The notes beneath the pieces are model-generated. The model ran no database searches. It was not told the DNA's origin and saw nothing but the letters and a program-made list of their open reading frames with translations. DNA of 64,000 nt from Bradyrhizobium sp. BR13661. Its GTDB lineage: Bacteria; Pseudomonadota; Alphaproteobacteria; Rhizobiales; Xanthobacteraceae. Where the stretch lies: NCBI RefSeq assembly GCF_029892425.1, contig NZ_JARXWB010000001.1, forward strand, positions 372,001-436,000, written 5' to 3'. Within the stretch, counting starts at the first letter, position 1. Every line of letters starts with the position of its first letter. Shown here piece by piece: positions 41,212 through 49,968 of the stretch. Both the position numbers and the translations under genes were made by a program.

Positions 41212-41297
41212 GTTTAGTAATTGGTGGTTCACTAAACAAATCGAGCCTACCGGGCCTATAGAATCCGGGTGGCGCGAGGAAACACCAGTTTAGTTAC
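41212..41297. promoter_or_regulatory. Repeated GTTTAGT operator-like sites
   Basis: GTTTAGT at 41212-41218 and its exact complement ACTAAAC at 41231-41237 form an inverted repeat with a 12-nt spacer. A third copy, GTTTAGTTAC, starts at 41288. The half-sites lie 100-180 bp before the binding-protein gene in a 293-bp gap without a gene. This resembles a sugar-responsive repressor operator (LacI, DeoR or GntR type), but no regulator of that type is nearby. Confidence 0.5.
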
Positions 41298-41394
41298 TCA
41301 GCTCGTCATGGACTGTGTCGCTCTGCTCGAAGCATTCGAGCGGGTAGGAAAGCCGCGCCATGTCGATGGCCGGCCCACTCGGAGGGAACGTGTA

Positions 41395-42741
41395 ATGAAA
41401 CGAACGATGAAGACGCTTGTCGTGGCATGCGGGGCTGTTGCCGCCGCGCTCAGTGTCGGAGCGGGCACCACGCCCGCGCAGGCGCAGGGCAAGACCATCA
41501 CGCTGTGCTGGGCCGCATGGGACCCCGCCAACGCATTGGTCGAATTGTCGAAGGACTTCACCGCCAAATCGGGTATCGGTATGAAGTTCGAATTCGTGCC
41601 GTGGACCAATTACGCTGATCGGTTCTTGAACGAACTCAATTCGCACGGCTCGCTGTGCGACCTCATCATCGGCGATTCCCAATGGATCGGCGGTGCCGCG
41701 GAGAACGGCCAGTACGTCAAGCTCAACGATTTCTTCAAGAAGGAAGGAATCAGCATGGACGACTACATGCCGGCAACGGTGGTCGGCTATTCCGAGTGGC
41801 CGAAGAACACGCCGAACTATTGGGCGCTGCCGGCGATGGGCGATGCGGTGGGCTGGACCTATCGCAAGGACTGGTTCGCGCGGCCGGACGTGCAGAAGGA
41901 CTTCAAGGCCAAGTATGGCCGCGATATCGGCGTGCCGAAGACGCTCGATGAGCTCAAGGACATCGCGCAATTCTTCCAGGGCCGCGAGATCGACGGCAAG
42001 AAAGTCTATGGCGCCTCGATCTACACCGAGCGCGGCTCGGAAGGCATCACCATGGGCGTGTCGAACTACCTCTACGACTACGGCTTCAAGTACGACGATC
42101 CGAAGAAGCCCTATGCGATGGACGGGTTCGTGAACTCGGCCAACGCGGTGAAGGGGCTCGAGGCCTACAAGGAGCTCTACAAGTGCTGCACGCCGCCCGG
42201 TGCCTCCAACTCCTACATGTCGGAGGGGCTTGATGCCTTCAAGTCCGGCCAGGTTGCGCTGCAGATGAATTTCTTCGCGTTTTTCCCGGGCCTCTACAAG
42301 GACCCGAATGTCGGCGGCGACAAGATCGGTTTCTTCGTCAATCCGGCAGGTCCCGCTGGCCAAGCGACGCAGCTCGGCGGTCAGGGCATCTCGGTCGTTT
42401 CCTATTCGAAGAACCAGGCCGAAGCGCTGCAATACATCAAGTGGTTCTCCGGCGGCGACGTCCAGAAGAAGTGGTGGGCGCTCGGCGGCTATTCCTGCGC
42501 CAAGTCCGTGCTGAACGACCCGAGCTTCCCGAACAGCGCGCCCTTCGCCAAGGAGTTCCTGCAGTCGATGGGCATGGTCGTCGACTTCTGGGCCGAGCCG
42601 TCCTACGCCCAGCTGCTGCAGGCCGAGCAGAAGCGCGTGCATGATTATGTGGTGGCCGACAAGGGCACCGCGCAGGAAGCGCTCGACGGTCTGGTGAAGG
42701 ACTGGAAGGCGATCTTCAAGGAAGAAGGCAAGAAGTTCTGA
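41395..42741 (+). CDS. ABC transporter periplasmic binding protein (family 1, sugar/polyol type)
   Basis: 448 residues. N-terminal signal peptide (about 1-30, ending T-P-A-Q-A-Q-A-type cleavage site), then a family 1 solute-binding fold: TLCWAAWDPANALVEL, FEFVPWTNYADRFL, CDLIIGDSQWIGGA, GWTYRKDWFARPD, GQGISVVSYSKN. Cysteines at several places are unusual for this family. GGAGGG lies before the ATG. It heads the operon that continues with two permeases, two ATPases and the DHA kinase genes, so the ligand is probably dihydroxyacetone, glycerol or another small polyol; that is inference from context. Confidence 0.87.
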   Translation: MKRTMKTLVVACGAVAAALSVGAGTTPAQAQGKTITLCWAAWDPANALVELSKDFTAKSGIGMKFEFVPWTNYADRFLNELNSHGSLCDLIIGDSQWIGGAAENGQYVKLNDFFKKEGISMDDYMPATVVGYSEWPKNTPNYWALPAMGDAVGWTYRKDWFARPDVQKDFKAKYGRDIGVPKTLDELKDIAQFFQGREIDGKKVYGASIYTERGSEGITMGVSNYLYDYGFKYDDPKKPYAMDGFVNSANAVKGLEAYKELYKCCTPPGASNSYMSEGLDAFKSGQVALQMNFFAFFPGLYKDPNVGGDKIGFFVNPAGPAGQATQLGGQGISVVSYSKNQAEALQYIKWFSGGDVQKKWWALGGYSCAKSVLNDPSFPNSAPFAKEFLQSMGMVVDFWAEPSYAQLLQAEQKRVHDYVVADKGTAQEALDGLVKDWKAIFKEEGKKF

Positions 42742-42750
42742 ATTGAGCTG

Positions 42751-42778
42751 CCCGGAGCGCGTGTGCTCGCGCTCCGGG
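42751..42778 (+). terminator. Strong hairpin after the binding-protein gene
   Basis: Perfect 11-bp stem CCCGGAGCGCG / CGCGCTCCGGG with a 6-nt loop, 10 nt after the stop codon, followed by TTTCC. Hairpins at this place in ABC operons usually protect the binding-protein mRNA and let only part of the transcription continue to the permeases. Confidence 0.7.
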
Positions 42779-42841
42779 TTTCCTTCGAGATGACCGGATC
42801 TGTCGCAGTGGCGGCGCCGGGTGCCAGGATCGGTCGCTGCA

Positions 42842-43801
42842 ATGAATGAATTGAGTGCCTCTTCGCGGATCACCTATCGGGCCGTCATGGTCCGGCCCGG
42901 TGTGGCGCGTCGTATCCGGGGCCTGTCGGACAAGGCGCTCGCCTGGCTGTTCATCACGCCGACGATCGTGCTGTTGCTGGCGATCAACATATTTCCGCTG
43001 CTCTGGACGATCTATCTCTCGTTCACGAACTACCGCGCCAACAGGGCCAACGTGCCGACGATCTGGCTGGGTGCCGACTGGTACCAGTCGATCCTGACCG
43101 ATCCGGACATCTGGGCGGCCATGCAGGTCACCGCGCATTTCGTGATCTGGACGGTGGTGATCGAGACGGTCCTTGGATTTGGCCTTGCCTATCTCATCGA
43201 CAAGAAGTTTCGCGGCCACGGGATGTGGACCACGATCATCCTGCTGCCGATGATGCTGTCGCCGGCCGTCGTCGGCAATTTCTGGACGTTCCTGTACCAG
43301 CCCCAGATCGGCCTGTTCAATTACGTCGTCGCCTTCTTCACCGGCCGCGCCGCCTCGTCCTTCCAGATGCTCGGCGATGTCACGCTGAGCCCCTGGGCCA
43401 TCGTCATCGTCGATGCCTGGATGTGGACGCCCTATGTGATGCTGATCTGTCTCGCCGGCCTGCGTTCGATCCCGGATTACATCTACGAGGCAGCCGAGGT
43501 CGATCGTGCGTCCAAGTTGCGGCAGTTCTGGTCGATCACGCTGCCGATGGCGCTGCCCTTCATCATGCTGGCGGTGCTGTTCCGCGGCATCGAGAATTTC
43601 AAGATGTTCGACATGGTCAATCTGCTCACCGGCGGCGGGCCGGGATCGACCACGGAAGTCGCGTCGATCACGCTCAAGCGTGCGGCGTTCGAGAGCTGGC
43701 GCACCGGCTATTCGTCGGCCTTCGCGATCATCCTGTTCGTGACGGTCTTCGGTCTCGCCAATATCTACGTGAAGGCGCTGAACAAGGTGAAAAGCCGATG
43801 A
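42842..43801 (+). CDS. Sugar ABC transporter permease (MalF type)
   Basis: 319 residues, six predicted membrane helices (first at about 30-55: A-W-L-F-I-T-P-T-I-V-L-L-L-A-I). The EAA loop that docks the ATPase is I-Y-E-A-A-E-V-D-R-A-S-K-L-R-Q-F-W-S-I-T-L-P. Inner membrane. Similarity starts near M-N-E-L-S-A-S-S, hence this ATG. Overlaps the next permease by 4 bp (ATGA). Confidence 0.9.
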   Translation: MNELSASSRITYRAVMVRPGVARRIRGLSDKALAWLFITPTIVLLLAINIFPLLWTIYLSFTNYRANRANVPTIWLGADWYQSILTDPDIWAAMQVTAHFVIWTVVIETVLGFGLAYLIDKKFRGHGMWTTIILLPMMLSPAVVGNFWTFLYQPQIGLFNYVVAFFTGRAASSFQMLGDVTLSPWAIVIVDAWMWTPYVMLICLAGLRSIPDYIYEAAEVDRASKLRQFWSITLPMALPFIMLAVLFRGIENFKMFDMVNLLTGGGPGSTTEVASITLKRAAFESWRTGYSSAFAIILFVTVFGLANIYVKALNKVKSR

Positions 43802-44751
43802 CCTCAGCCACCGCAGCTCATTCGGTCGTCGAGCCCTCGGCCACGACACGGCGCTTTGCCGGCTCGCTCGTCGTGCTTTATGCGATCATCACCATGATTC
43901 CGCTGGTCTGGATCATGCTCACCGCGTTCAAGTCGCCTGACGATGCGATCTCCTATCCGCCAAAGGTGATGTTCAAGCCGTCGCTCGAAGGCTTCTGCAA
44001 TCTTTTCACGACCCGCTCGCGCCAGACGCCGGAGTTCATCCGCTCGCTCGGAGCGCCGCAGGGGATGTGTGATGAAATCGCGCGCAGCCGCAACATGGTG
44101 GTCGCAGGACCCTCGAACTATGTGCCGCGCTTCATCAATTCGCTGATCATCGCGTTCGGCTCGACCGTGCTCGCGGTCGCGCTCGGCACGTTGTCGGCTT
44201 ACGGCTTCTCACGGTTCCGCGTGCCGCTGAAGGACGATCTGCTGTTCTTCATCCTGTCGACCCGGATGATGCCGCCGATCGCGGTCGCGATCCCGATCTA
44301 CCTGATGTACCGCACCATCGGCCTGTCGGACACCAGGCTCGGCATGATCCTGCTCTACACTTCGGTCAACGTCTCGCTCGCGGTGTGGCTGCTCAAGGGC
44401 TTCATCGACGAAATCCCGCGCGAGTACGAGGAAGCCGCGATGATCGACGGATACACGCGCTTCCAGGCCTTCGTGAAAGTGGTGCTGCCGCAGGCCACCA
44501 CGGGCATCGCGGCGACCGCCATCTTTTGCCTGATCTTCGCCTGGAACGAATACGCCTTCGCGGTGCTTCTCACCTCGGGCAATGCGCAGACGGCGCCGCC
44601 GTTCATTCCGATCATCATCGGTGAGGGCGGGCAGGACTGGCCCGCGGTGGCCGCCGGCACGACGCTGTTCCTGGTGCCGATCGTGGTGTTCACAGTGCTG
44701 TTGCGCAAGCATCTGCTGCGCGGCATCACCTTCGGAGCCGTCCGCAAATGA
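43798..44751 (+). CDS. Sugar ABC transporter permease (MalG type)
   Basis: 317 residues. First helix about 22-42 (L-V-V-L-Y-A-I-I-T-M-I-P-L-V-W-I-M-L), a long periplasmic loop with two cysteines, then the MalG-type core: FILSTRMMPPIAVAIPIY and EAA loop EYEEAAMIDGYTRFQAF-V-K. The ATG overlaps the preceding stop; the longer open frame upstream is not supported. Pairs with the MalF-type partner to form the channel. Confidence 0.92.
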   Translation: MTSATAAHSVVEPSATTRRFAGSLVVLYAIITMIPLVWIMLTAFKSPDDAISYPPKVMFKPSLEGFCNLFTTRSRQTPEFIRSLGAPQGMCDEIARSRNMVVAGPSNYVPRFINSLIIAFGSTVLAVALGTLSAYGFSRFRVPLKDDLLFFILSTRMMPPIAVAIPIYLMYRTIGLSDTRLGMILLYTSVNVSLAVWLLKGFIDEIPREYEEAAMIDGYTRFQAFVKVVLPQATTGIAATAIFCLIFAWNEYAFAVLLTSGNAQTAPPFIPIIIGEGGQDWPAVAAGTTLFLVPIVVFTVLLRKHLLRGITFGAVRK

Positions 44752-44960
44752 GCCTCGATGCCACCCCAACCGTCGCGCATCACGGTTTCGCAGACCGCAT
44801 TCTGCGCCGCGGCCCGCTGGAGGCGGTCGCCACGACGATCATCGCCGCCGGTGTCGTGATGCTGATGCAGCCGTTCTCGCTCACGCTGTATTCCTGGTCG
44901 TTTGCCACGACCCTGTTCGGCACGGTGATGTTCACCATCGTCTCCAAGGTCCGGGAGTAG
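44748..44960 (+). CDS. Small membrane protein of the ABC operon, 70 residues
   Basis: Two hydrophobic segments (about 25-42 and 48-65) after a polar N-terminus. Its ATG overlaps the permease stop (ATGA) and it ends 6 nt before the first ATPase, so it is made in step with the transporter. The rhizobial glycerol transporter operon also has a small membrane protein (GlpU) in this position, but this sequence does not look like GlpU, so I do not assign it. Confidence 0.7.
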   Translation: MSLDATPTVAHHGFADRILRRGPLEAVATTIIAAGVVMLMQPFSLTLYSWSFATTLFGTVMFTIVSKVRE

Positions 44961-44966
44961 GGCGCG

Positions 44967-46064
44967 ATGGCACAGATCAAGGTCGAGGCACTCGACAAAT
45001 CCTTCGGGTCTTTTCATGCGGTCAAGTCCGCCAGCTTCACGGTGGAGGACGGCCAGTTCCTCTGCCTGCTTGGACCGTCCGGCTGCGGCAAGACCACGAC
45101 GCTACGCATGATCGCCGGGCTGGAGCTGCCAACGGCCGGCACCATCAGGCTGGACGACGAAGACGTGACGATGAACCGCGCGTCGGCGCGTGACATCGCC
45201 TTCGTGTTCCAGCTCTTCGCGCTCTATCCACATATGAACGTCCGCCGCAACATCGGCTTTCCCCTGAAGTGCGAGGGCATCGGTGCGGCCGAGCGCGACC
45301 GACGCGTCGTCGAGGCCGCGCGCATCCTGCGGATCTCTCATCTCCTCGACCGGTCGGTGTCTGGTCTCGCCGGGGGCGACCGGCAGCGCGTTGCGCTGGG
45401 ACGGGCGATCGTACGCAAACCAAAATGCTTCCTGATGGACGAGCCGCTCGGCGCGCTCGATACAGAAATGCGCGAGGCCATGATTCATGAATTGAGGGCT
45501 CTGCATGACCGCCTGGGAGCGACAACTGTCTATGTCACCCATGACCAGCTCGAGGCCATGGCAATGGCCGACAGGATCGCGGTCATGAACAACGGCGTCG
45601 TCGAACAGGTCGCGAGCCCGCGCGACATCTACGACCGGCCAGCGTCGCTTTTCGTCGCCGACTTCATTGGCTCGCCGCCGATGAATTTCCTGCCGTTCCG
45701 CGGCGGGCTGCAGACCGGCGCGGAAGCGATCCGGCTCGGCGAGCGCGATGTCGCAATTCCTGCCGCGCGCGAGGCGATGGCGGAGAGCGAGCTCGTGCTC
45801 GGGGTGCGGCCCGAGCATGTGCGCTTCACCGATCGCGGCATGGTGCGCGGCGAGGTGTACGGGACGGAATATCTGGGCACGACGCAGATCGTGACGGTGA
45901 CGACGAGCTACGGCGCGCTCAAGGCCCGCTCACCCAGCAGCAAGTCGTTTCGAACAGGTGAGACGGTCGGGCTCGACTTCCGGCCCGATACGCTTTCCAT
46001 CTTCGACAAGGCATCCGGCCGGGCTGTTCGTACCGCGCTGCATGAGGGAGCTGCGCATGGCTGA
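44967..46064 (+). CDS. ABC transporter ATPase 1, degenerate signature motif
   Basis: 365 residues, MalK/UgpC type with a C-terminal OB-like regulatory domain (about 240-360). Walker A GPSGCGKT at 36-43, Q-loop F-V-F-Q-L-F-A-L-Y-P-H-M, Walker B C-F-L-M-D-E-P-L-G-A-L-D, and H-loop V-T-H-D-Q-L. The signature reads S-G-L-A-G-G-D-R-Q-R instead of LSGGQ-x-QR, so LAGGD replaces LSGGQ. In a heterodimer with ATPase 2 one of the two ATP sites may be weak. Overlaps the next gene by 8 bp. Confidence 0.9.
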   Translation: MAQIKVEALDKSFGSFHAVKSASFTVEDGQFLCLLGPSGCGKTTTLRMIAGLELPTAGTIRLDDEDVTMNRASARDIAFVFQLFALYPHMNVRRNIGFPLKCEGIGAAERDRRVVEAARILRISHLLDRSVSGLAGGDRQRVALGRAIVRKPKCFLMDEPLGALDTEMREAMIHELRALHDRLGATTVYVTHDQLEAMAMADRIAVMNNGVVEQVASPRDIYDRPASLFVADFIGSPPMNFLPFRGGLQTGAEAIRLGERDVAIPAAREAMAESELVLGVRPEHVRFTDRGMVRGEVYGTEYLGTTQIVTVTTSYGALKARSPSSKSFRTGETVGLDFRPDTLSIFDKASGRAVRTALHEGAAHG

Positions 46065-47064
46065 GGTCGAAATCAACGCCGTCTCCAAGGCCTTCGGCAA
46101 GACGCAAGCCCTCAGCGATCTGTCGTTGACGATCGGCAACGGCGAGTTCGTCGCGTTGCTCGGGCCGACCGGCGCCGGCAAGACCACGGCATTGCGACTG
46201 GTCGCCGGATTGGAACAGCCGGATAAAGGTTCAATTCGCATCGACGGACGCGACGTGACCGGCGATGCGCCGGCGGATCGAGACGTTGCCTTTGTCTTCC
46301 AGCAATACTCGCTGTACCCGCACCTCACCGTGTTCGAGAACATGGCGTTCGCGTTACGCGCGCCCACCCGGCGCGTGCCCGAAGCGGATATCCGCGCCAA
46401 GGTGCAAGAGATTGCACGTCTGCTCCATATCGAGACCAAGCTGGACAACAAGGCGACGCAGCTGTCGGGCGGGCAGATGCAGCGCGTTGCGATCGGCCGG
46501 GCGCTGGTCCGTTCGCCCTCGATCTATCTGATGGATGAGCCGCTGTCCTCGCTGGATGCCAAGCTCCGCGGCGAGTTGCGGCTCGAGCTCAAGCGGATCC
46601 AGGTCGATCTCGGCGCGACGATTCTCTATGTCACCCATGATCAGACCGAAGCAATGACCATGGCGTCGCGCATCGGCGTGATTGAAGGCGGGCGGCTGAT
46701 GCAGATCGGCACGCCGCGAGAGATCTACGAGAATCCGGTCAATGCGCATGTCGCGGCGCGGCTGGGCCAGCCGGTGATCAATTTGCTGCCAGCGGCCCTG
46801 TTCGGTGGCGCGCCAGCCGGCGTCGAGACTGTCGGCGCGCGGACCGAGCACCTGACGATCGCGCGTAGCGGCGGCGACGTCTCTGCAACCGTCAAGCGTG
46901 TCGAGCATCTCGGCGACCAGAGTCATCTCCATCTCGACGTCGCCGGCCGCCCGGTCGTGACCCTGGCGGATCCCGAGGCGGGCTTTGGCGCTGGAGACGT
47001 CGTGTCGCTCCGTCTGAACAAACCTCTGTTTTTCGATGCCAGGGGCTGGAGGGTAGCGGCATGA
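46057..47064 (+). CDS. ABC transporter ATPase 2
   Basis: 335 residues, MalK/UgpC type. Walker A GPTGAGKT, canonical signature LSGGQMQRVAIGRA, Walker B Y-L-M-D-E-P-L-S-S-L-D and switch T-H-D-Q-T-E-A-M-T-M-A. A C-terminal TOBE-like domain follows. GAGGGAG 5-6 nt before this ATG; the open frame upstream overlaps ATPase 1 and is not used. Overlaps dhaL by 4 bp. Confidence 0.92.
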   Translation: MAEVEINAVSKAFGKTQALSDLSLTIGNGEFVALLGPTGAGKTTALRLVAGLEQPDKGSIRIDGRDVTGDAPADRDVAFVFQQYSLYPHLTVFENMAFALRAPTRRVPEADIRAKVQEIARLLHIETKLDNKATQLSGGQMQRVAIGRALVRSPSIYLMDEPLSSLDAKLRGELRLELKRIQVDLGATILYVTHDQTEAMTMASRIGVIEGGRLMQIGTPREIYENPVNAHVAARLGQPVINLLPAALFGGAPAGVETVGARTEHLTIARSGGDVSATVKRVEHLGDQSHLHLDVAGRPVVTLADPEAGFGAGDVVSLRLNKPLFFDARGWRVAA

Positions 47065-47675
47065 GCCTTGATCGGGTAGCCAGGGAAAGACTGGTGCGAG
47101 CGCTGGCAGGGGCAGTGATCGAGCACGCGGATGAGTTGACGAGCCTCGATCAGGCGATCGGCGATGGGGATCACGGGCTGAACATGAAGCGCGGCTTCGA
47201 GGCGGTGCTCGTCGCACTGCCGGGCCTTGCCGACAAGTCGCTGCCCGAGATGTTGAAGGCGATTGGAATGACGTTGGTGATGAAGGTCGGCGGCGCCTCG
47301 GGGCCGCTGGTCGGGACGTTCTTCATGGAACTGGGCAAGGCGCTTCCCGAGCAGCCAAGCCGCTCTGATCTCGTTACAGCAACGGAGAAGGCGATCGAAG
47401 CCGTCAAGGCGCGCGGCCGATCTGAGGCGGGTCAGAAAACGCTGCTGGATGTCCTGGTGCCGGTGCAAGGCGTTCTGGCGGACGGCGGCGATGCCAGGGC
47501 GATCGCGGCGGAGGCTGTGCAAGCCGCCGATCGCACCACGCCGATGCTGGCGATTCGCGGTCGCGCGTCGTTTCTGGGCGAACGTTCCATCGGTCACATG
47601 GACCCCGGCTCGCGCTCGGTATCGCTTCTGATCGGCGCAGCAGTCGAGACACTGGAATTCGAGGTCAATACATGA
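47061..47675 (+). CDS. dhaL: Dihydroxyacetone kinase subunit L (nucleotide-binding)
   Basis: 204 residues. Carries the Mg-ADP site of PTS-type DHA kinase: L-D-Q-A-I-G-D-G-D-H-G-L-N-M with the metal-binding aspartates, later V-G-G-A-S-G-P-L-V-G-T-F and A-S-F-L-G-E-R-S-I-G-H-M-D-P-G-S-R-S. ADP stays bound and is rephosphorylated by DhaM. Coupled by 4-bp overlaps to the transporter ATPase and to dhaM. Confidence 0.93.
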   Translation: MSLDRVARERLVRALAGAVIEHADELTSLDQAIGDGDHGLNMKRGFEAVLVALPGLADKSLPEMLKAIGMTLVMKVGGASGPLVGTFFMELGKALPEQPSRSDLVTATEKAIEAVKARGRSEAGQKTLLDVLVPVQGVLADGGDARAIAAEAVQAADRTTPMLAIRGRASFLGERSIGHMDPGSRSVSLLIGAAVETLEFEVNT

Positions 47676-48058
47676 GCAATGTCGGAATTGTCATCGTATC
47701 GCATTCGCCGAAGATCGCGGAAGGCGCGGCCGATATGGTGCGCCAGATGGTCGGAGACGCGGTGCCGCTGGCCTGGACTGGCGGCGACGTCGATGGTGGC
47801 CTCGGTACGAACGTTGCGGGGATTCTCGAGGCGATCGAGACGGCCTGGTCGCCGGCGGGCGTTGCGATCCTTGTCGATCTCGGTGGTGCCGAGACCAATT
47901 CGGAGATGGCGGTGGAGATGCTCCCGGAAGACCGGCGCGCGCGCGTGCTGGTCTGCAATGCCCCGGTGGTCGAGGGGGCTGTGATCGCCGCGACCGAATC
48001 TTCGGGCGGCTCATCGCTGGCCGCCGTCAAGCGCAGTGCGGAGGAATTCTATGCATGA
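47672..48058 (+). CDS. dhaM: Phosphotransferase subunit DhaM (EIIA of mannose type)
   Basis: 128 residues, only the EIIA part; E. coli DhaM is a fusion of EIIA, HPr and an EI fragment, here split into three genes. Active-site His11 in I-V-I-V-S-H-S-P-K-I-A-E-G. WTGGDVDGGLGTN and V-D-L-G-G-A-E-T-N-S-E-M match the family. Passes phosphate from HPr to DhaL-ADP. Overlaps both neighbours. Confidence 0.92.
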   Translation: MSNVGIVIVSHSPKIAEGAADMVRQMVGDAVPLAWTGGDVDGGLGTNVAGILEAIETAWSPAGVAILVDLGGAETNSEMAVEMLPEDRRARVLVCNAPVVEGAVIAATESSGGSSLAAVKRSAEEFYA

Positions 48059-48365
48059 TGCCAACGCCAACCGGGCGGCCCAGACGTTTGCGCCGCTGAC
48101 CGCCTCGGCGGTCCTCGTCAATCCGGTCGGCCTGCACGCGCGGCCATCGGTGAAGCTCACGCAATGCGCGAAAGGCTTCACCGCGAAGATCGAAATTGCG
48201 CTTGCTGCCGAAGGCCCGTGGACCGATGCCAAGAGCCCGGTGAAGGTGATGCGCGTGAAGGCGCCGCAGGGCGCGACGCTGCATTTCCGCGTCGCCGGTC
48301 CCGATGGCGAGGCGGCGCTCGCGGCCATGCTGGCGCTGGTGCATGACGGTTTCGGCGAGGCCTAG
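48051..48365 (+). CDS. HPr family phosphocarrier protein
   Basis: 104 residues with an N-terminal extension of about 20. HPr active site V-N-P-V-G-L-H-A-R-P-S with phospho-His29, then K-F-T-A-K-type K-G-F-T-A-K-I-E-I. The regulatory Ser46 region is altered (W-T-D-A-K-S-P-V-K-V-M), though a serine remains. ATG at 48051 overlaps dhaM by 8 bp. Dedicated carrier between the EI and DhaM encoded alongside. Confidence 0.9.
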   Translation: MHDANANRAAQTFAPLTASAVLVNPVGLHARPSVKLTQCAKGFTAKIEIALAAEGPWTDAKSPVKVMRVKAPQGATLHFRVAGPDGEAALAAMLALVHDGFGEA

Positions 48366-48369
48366 AATC

Positions 48370-49968
48370 GTGGGCGAGATCCATCTCACCGGTCATCCTG
48401 CTTCGCCAGGCCTCGCCATCGGCCCGGTCGCGGTGCTGACGCGTGCAGTGGCGAGCCGAACGGCGAAAGGCGATCCGGCTCAGGAAGCCGCTGCGCTCAA
48501 GGCGGCGATCGAGGGGGCAGCGGTGGAGCTCGCGGAACTGATCGCGACGGTCCACGGCGAAGCCGCCGAGATCCTGGAGTTTCAGGTCGCGATGCTGGGT
48601 GATGATGCGCTTGCGGAAGGCGCTTACGAAGCCATTGCGGGCGGTACGGCTGCCGATGAGGCCTGGCGTGCTGCACTCGACGTGGAGATATCGGGCTATC
48701 GCGCCGCGGACGAGGAATATTTCCGGGCGCGCGCTGCGGATCTGGTCGACATCCGCGACCGCGTGCTTGCCAGCCTGAATGGTGCGGATGTGGTCGCAAA
48801 GATCTCCGGCGATTCCGTCATCACCGGTGACGATATCTCGCCCTCGACCTTCCTGGCCGTCGACTGGACCCGTGGCGGCGGCATTGCACTCGCCAGCGGA
48901 TCGCCGTCGTCGCATGTCGCGATGCTCGCGCGATCGCGCGGCGCCCCCATGGTGGTCGGCCTCGGTCCATTGCCATGGAACGGGCAGCCGCCGTCATTTG
49001 CGCTGGTCGATGGCGACGCCGGCACCGTGATTTTCGATCCCAAACCCGAAACGCGCCGTTTGTTCGAGGACCGCATGGCGGCTGCGAACGCCGCACAGAT
49101 CGCTGCCGATGCGGGCCGCCTCAAGCCGGCTGTGACGGCCGATGGAAGGCGCATCGCCGTCATGCTCAACGTTGCCGCGCCCGAAGAGCTCGCGAGCCTC
49201 GATCCCGCCATCTGCGATGGCGTTGGCCTGGTGCGGACGGAGTTTCTGTTCGAGGGTTCGAGGGGCCTGCCCGGCGAGGATACGCAATATGCGGTCTACC
49301 GGCGCATCCTCGAATGGACCGCTGGACGGCCGGTGACAATCCGTACCCTCGATGCCGGCGGCGACAAGCCGATTGCCGGCCTGACGGTCGATGATGAGCG
49401 CAATCCGTTCCTGGGCCTGCGCGGTATCAGGCTCTCGCTGGCACGGCCGGAGGTGTTTCGCGTGCAGTTGCGGGCGCTGTGCCGTGCAGCCGTGCACGGG
49501 ACGCTGAAGGTGATGCTGCCGATGGTCGCGATCCCCTCGGAACTCGACCGTGCCAACGCCATGCTGGACACGGAGTTCGCCGCACTCAGCGCAGAGGGCC
49601 TCGCTTGCGCCCGGCCGCCGCTCGGCATCATGGTCGAGGTCCCGTCCGCAGCCCTGCGTGCGGAGGATTTTGATGCGGCGTTCTATTCGATCGGGTCGAA
49701 CGATTTGACCCAATACACCATGGCCGCAGCGCGGGACATCGGTGCTGTCGCCGACCTCAATGATGCCGGCGATCCGGCTGTGCTGGCGCTGATCGCGCGG
49801 ACGGTCGAGGCCGGGCGCAAGCGCGGCGTCGAGGTCTCGCTCTGCGGCGATGCCGCCGCCGATACGCGTCTGACGAATGCGCTGCTGGCTACAGGCCTGA
49901 CGACTCTCTCGGTCTCGCCGATTGCGGTGGCGCGGCTCAAGGCCGCCATCGCCGGGGTGACCTCATGA
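48370..49968 (+). CDS. PTS enzyme I (PEP-protein phosphotransferase)
   Basis: 532 residues. Phospho-His182 in S-P-S-S-H-V-A-M-L-A-R-S (normally T-S-H), then the PEP-binding barrel: LVRTEFLF, T-I-R-T-L-D-A-G-G-D-K-P, NPFLGLRGIRLSL, MVEVPSAAL, FYSIGSNDLTQYTMAA-A-R-D and S-L-C-G-D-A-A-A-D (catalytic Cys). GTG start right after the HPr gene (4 nt). Takes phosphate from PEP for HPr. Bradyrhizobium usually has a separate nitrogen-PTS EI; this one is dedicated to the DHA kinase. Confidence 0.92.
   Translation: MGEIHLTGHPASPGLAIGPVAVLTRAVASRTAKGDPAQEAAALKAAIEGAAVELAELIATVHGEAAEILEFQVAMLGDDALAEGAYEAIAGGTAADEAWRAALDVEISGYRAADEEYFRARAADLVDIRDRVLASLNGADVVAKISGDSVITGDDISPSTFLAVDWTRGGGIALASGSPSSHVAMLARSRGAPMVVGLGPLPWNGQPPSFALVDGDAGTVIFDPKPETRRLFEDRMAAANAAQIAADAGRLKPAVTADGRRIAVMLNVAAPEELASLDPAICDGVGLVRTEFLFEGSRGLPGEDTQYAVYRRILEWTAGRPVTIRTLDAGGDKPIAGLTVDDERNPFLGLRGIRLSLARPEVFRVQLRALCRAAVHGTLKVMLPMVAIPSELDRANAMLDTEFAALSAEGLACARPPLGIMVEVPSAALRAEDFDAAFYSIGSNDLTQYTMAAARDIGAVADLNDAGDPAVLALIARTVEAGRKRGVEVSLCGDAAADTRLTNALLATGLTTLSVSPIAVARLKAAIAGVTS

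Noticed and set aside
41290..42873. 527-codon minus-strand frame opposite the binding-protein gene
   Set aside because: Antisense shadow; the plus strand has signal peptide, ribosome site and family motifs.
44748..44960. Assignment of the small membrane protein as GlpU (glycerol transporter)
   Set aside because: Position matches but the sequence lacks the longer multi-helix pattern I associate with GlpU.
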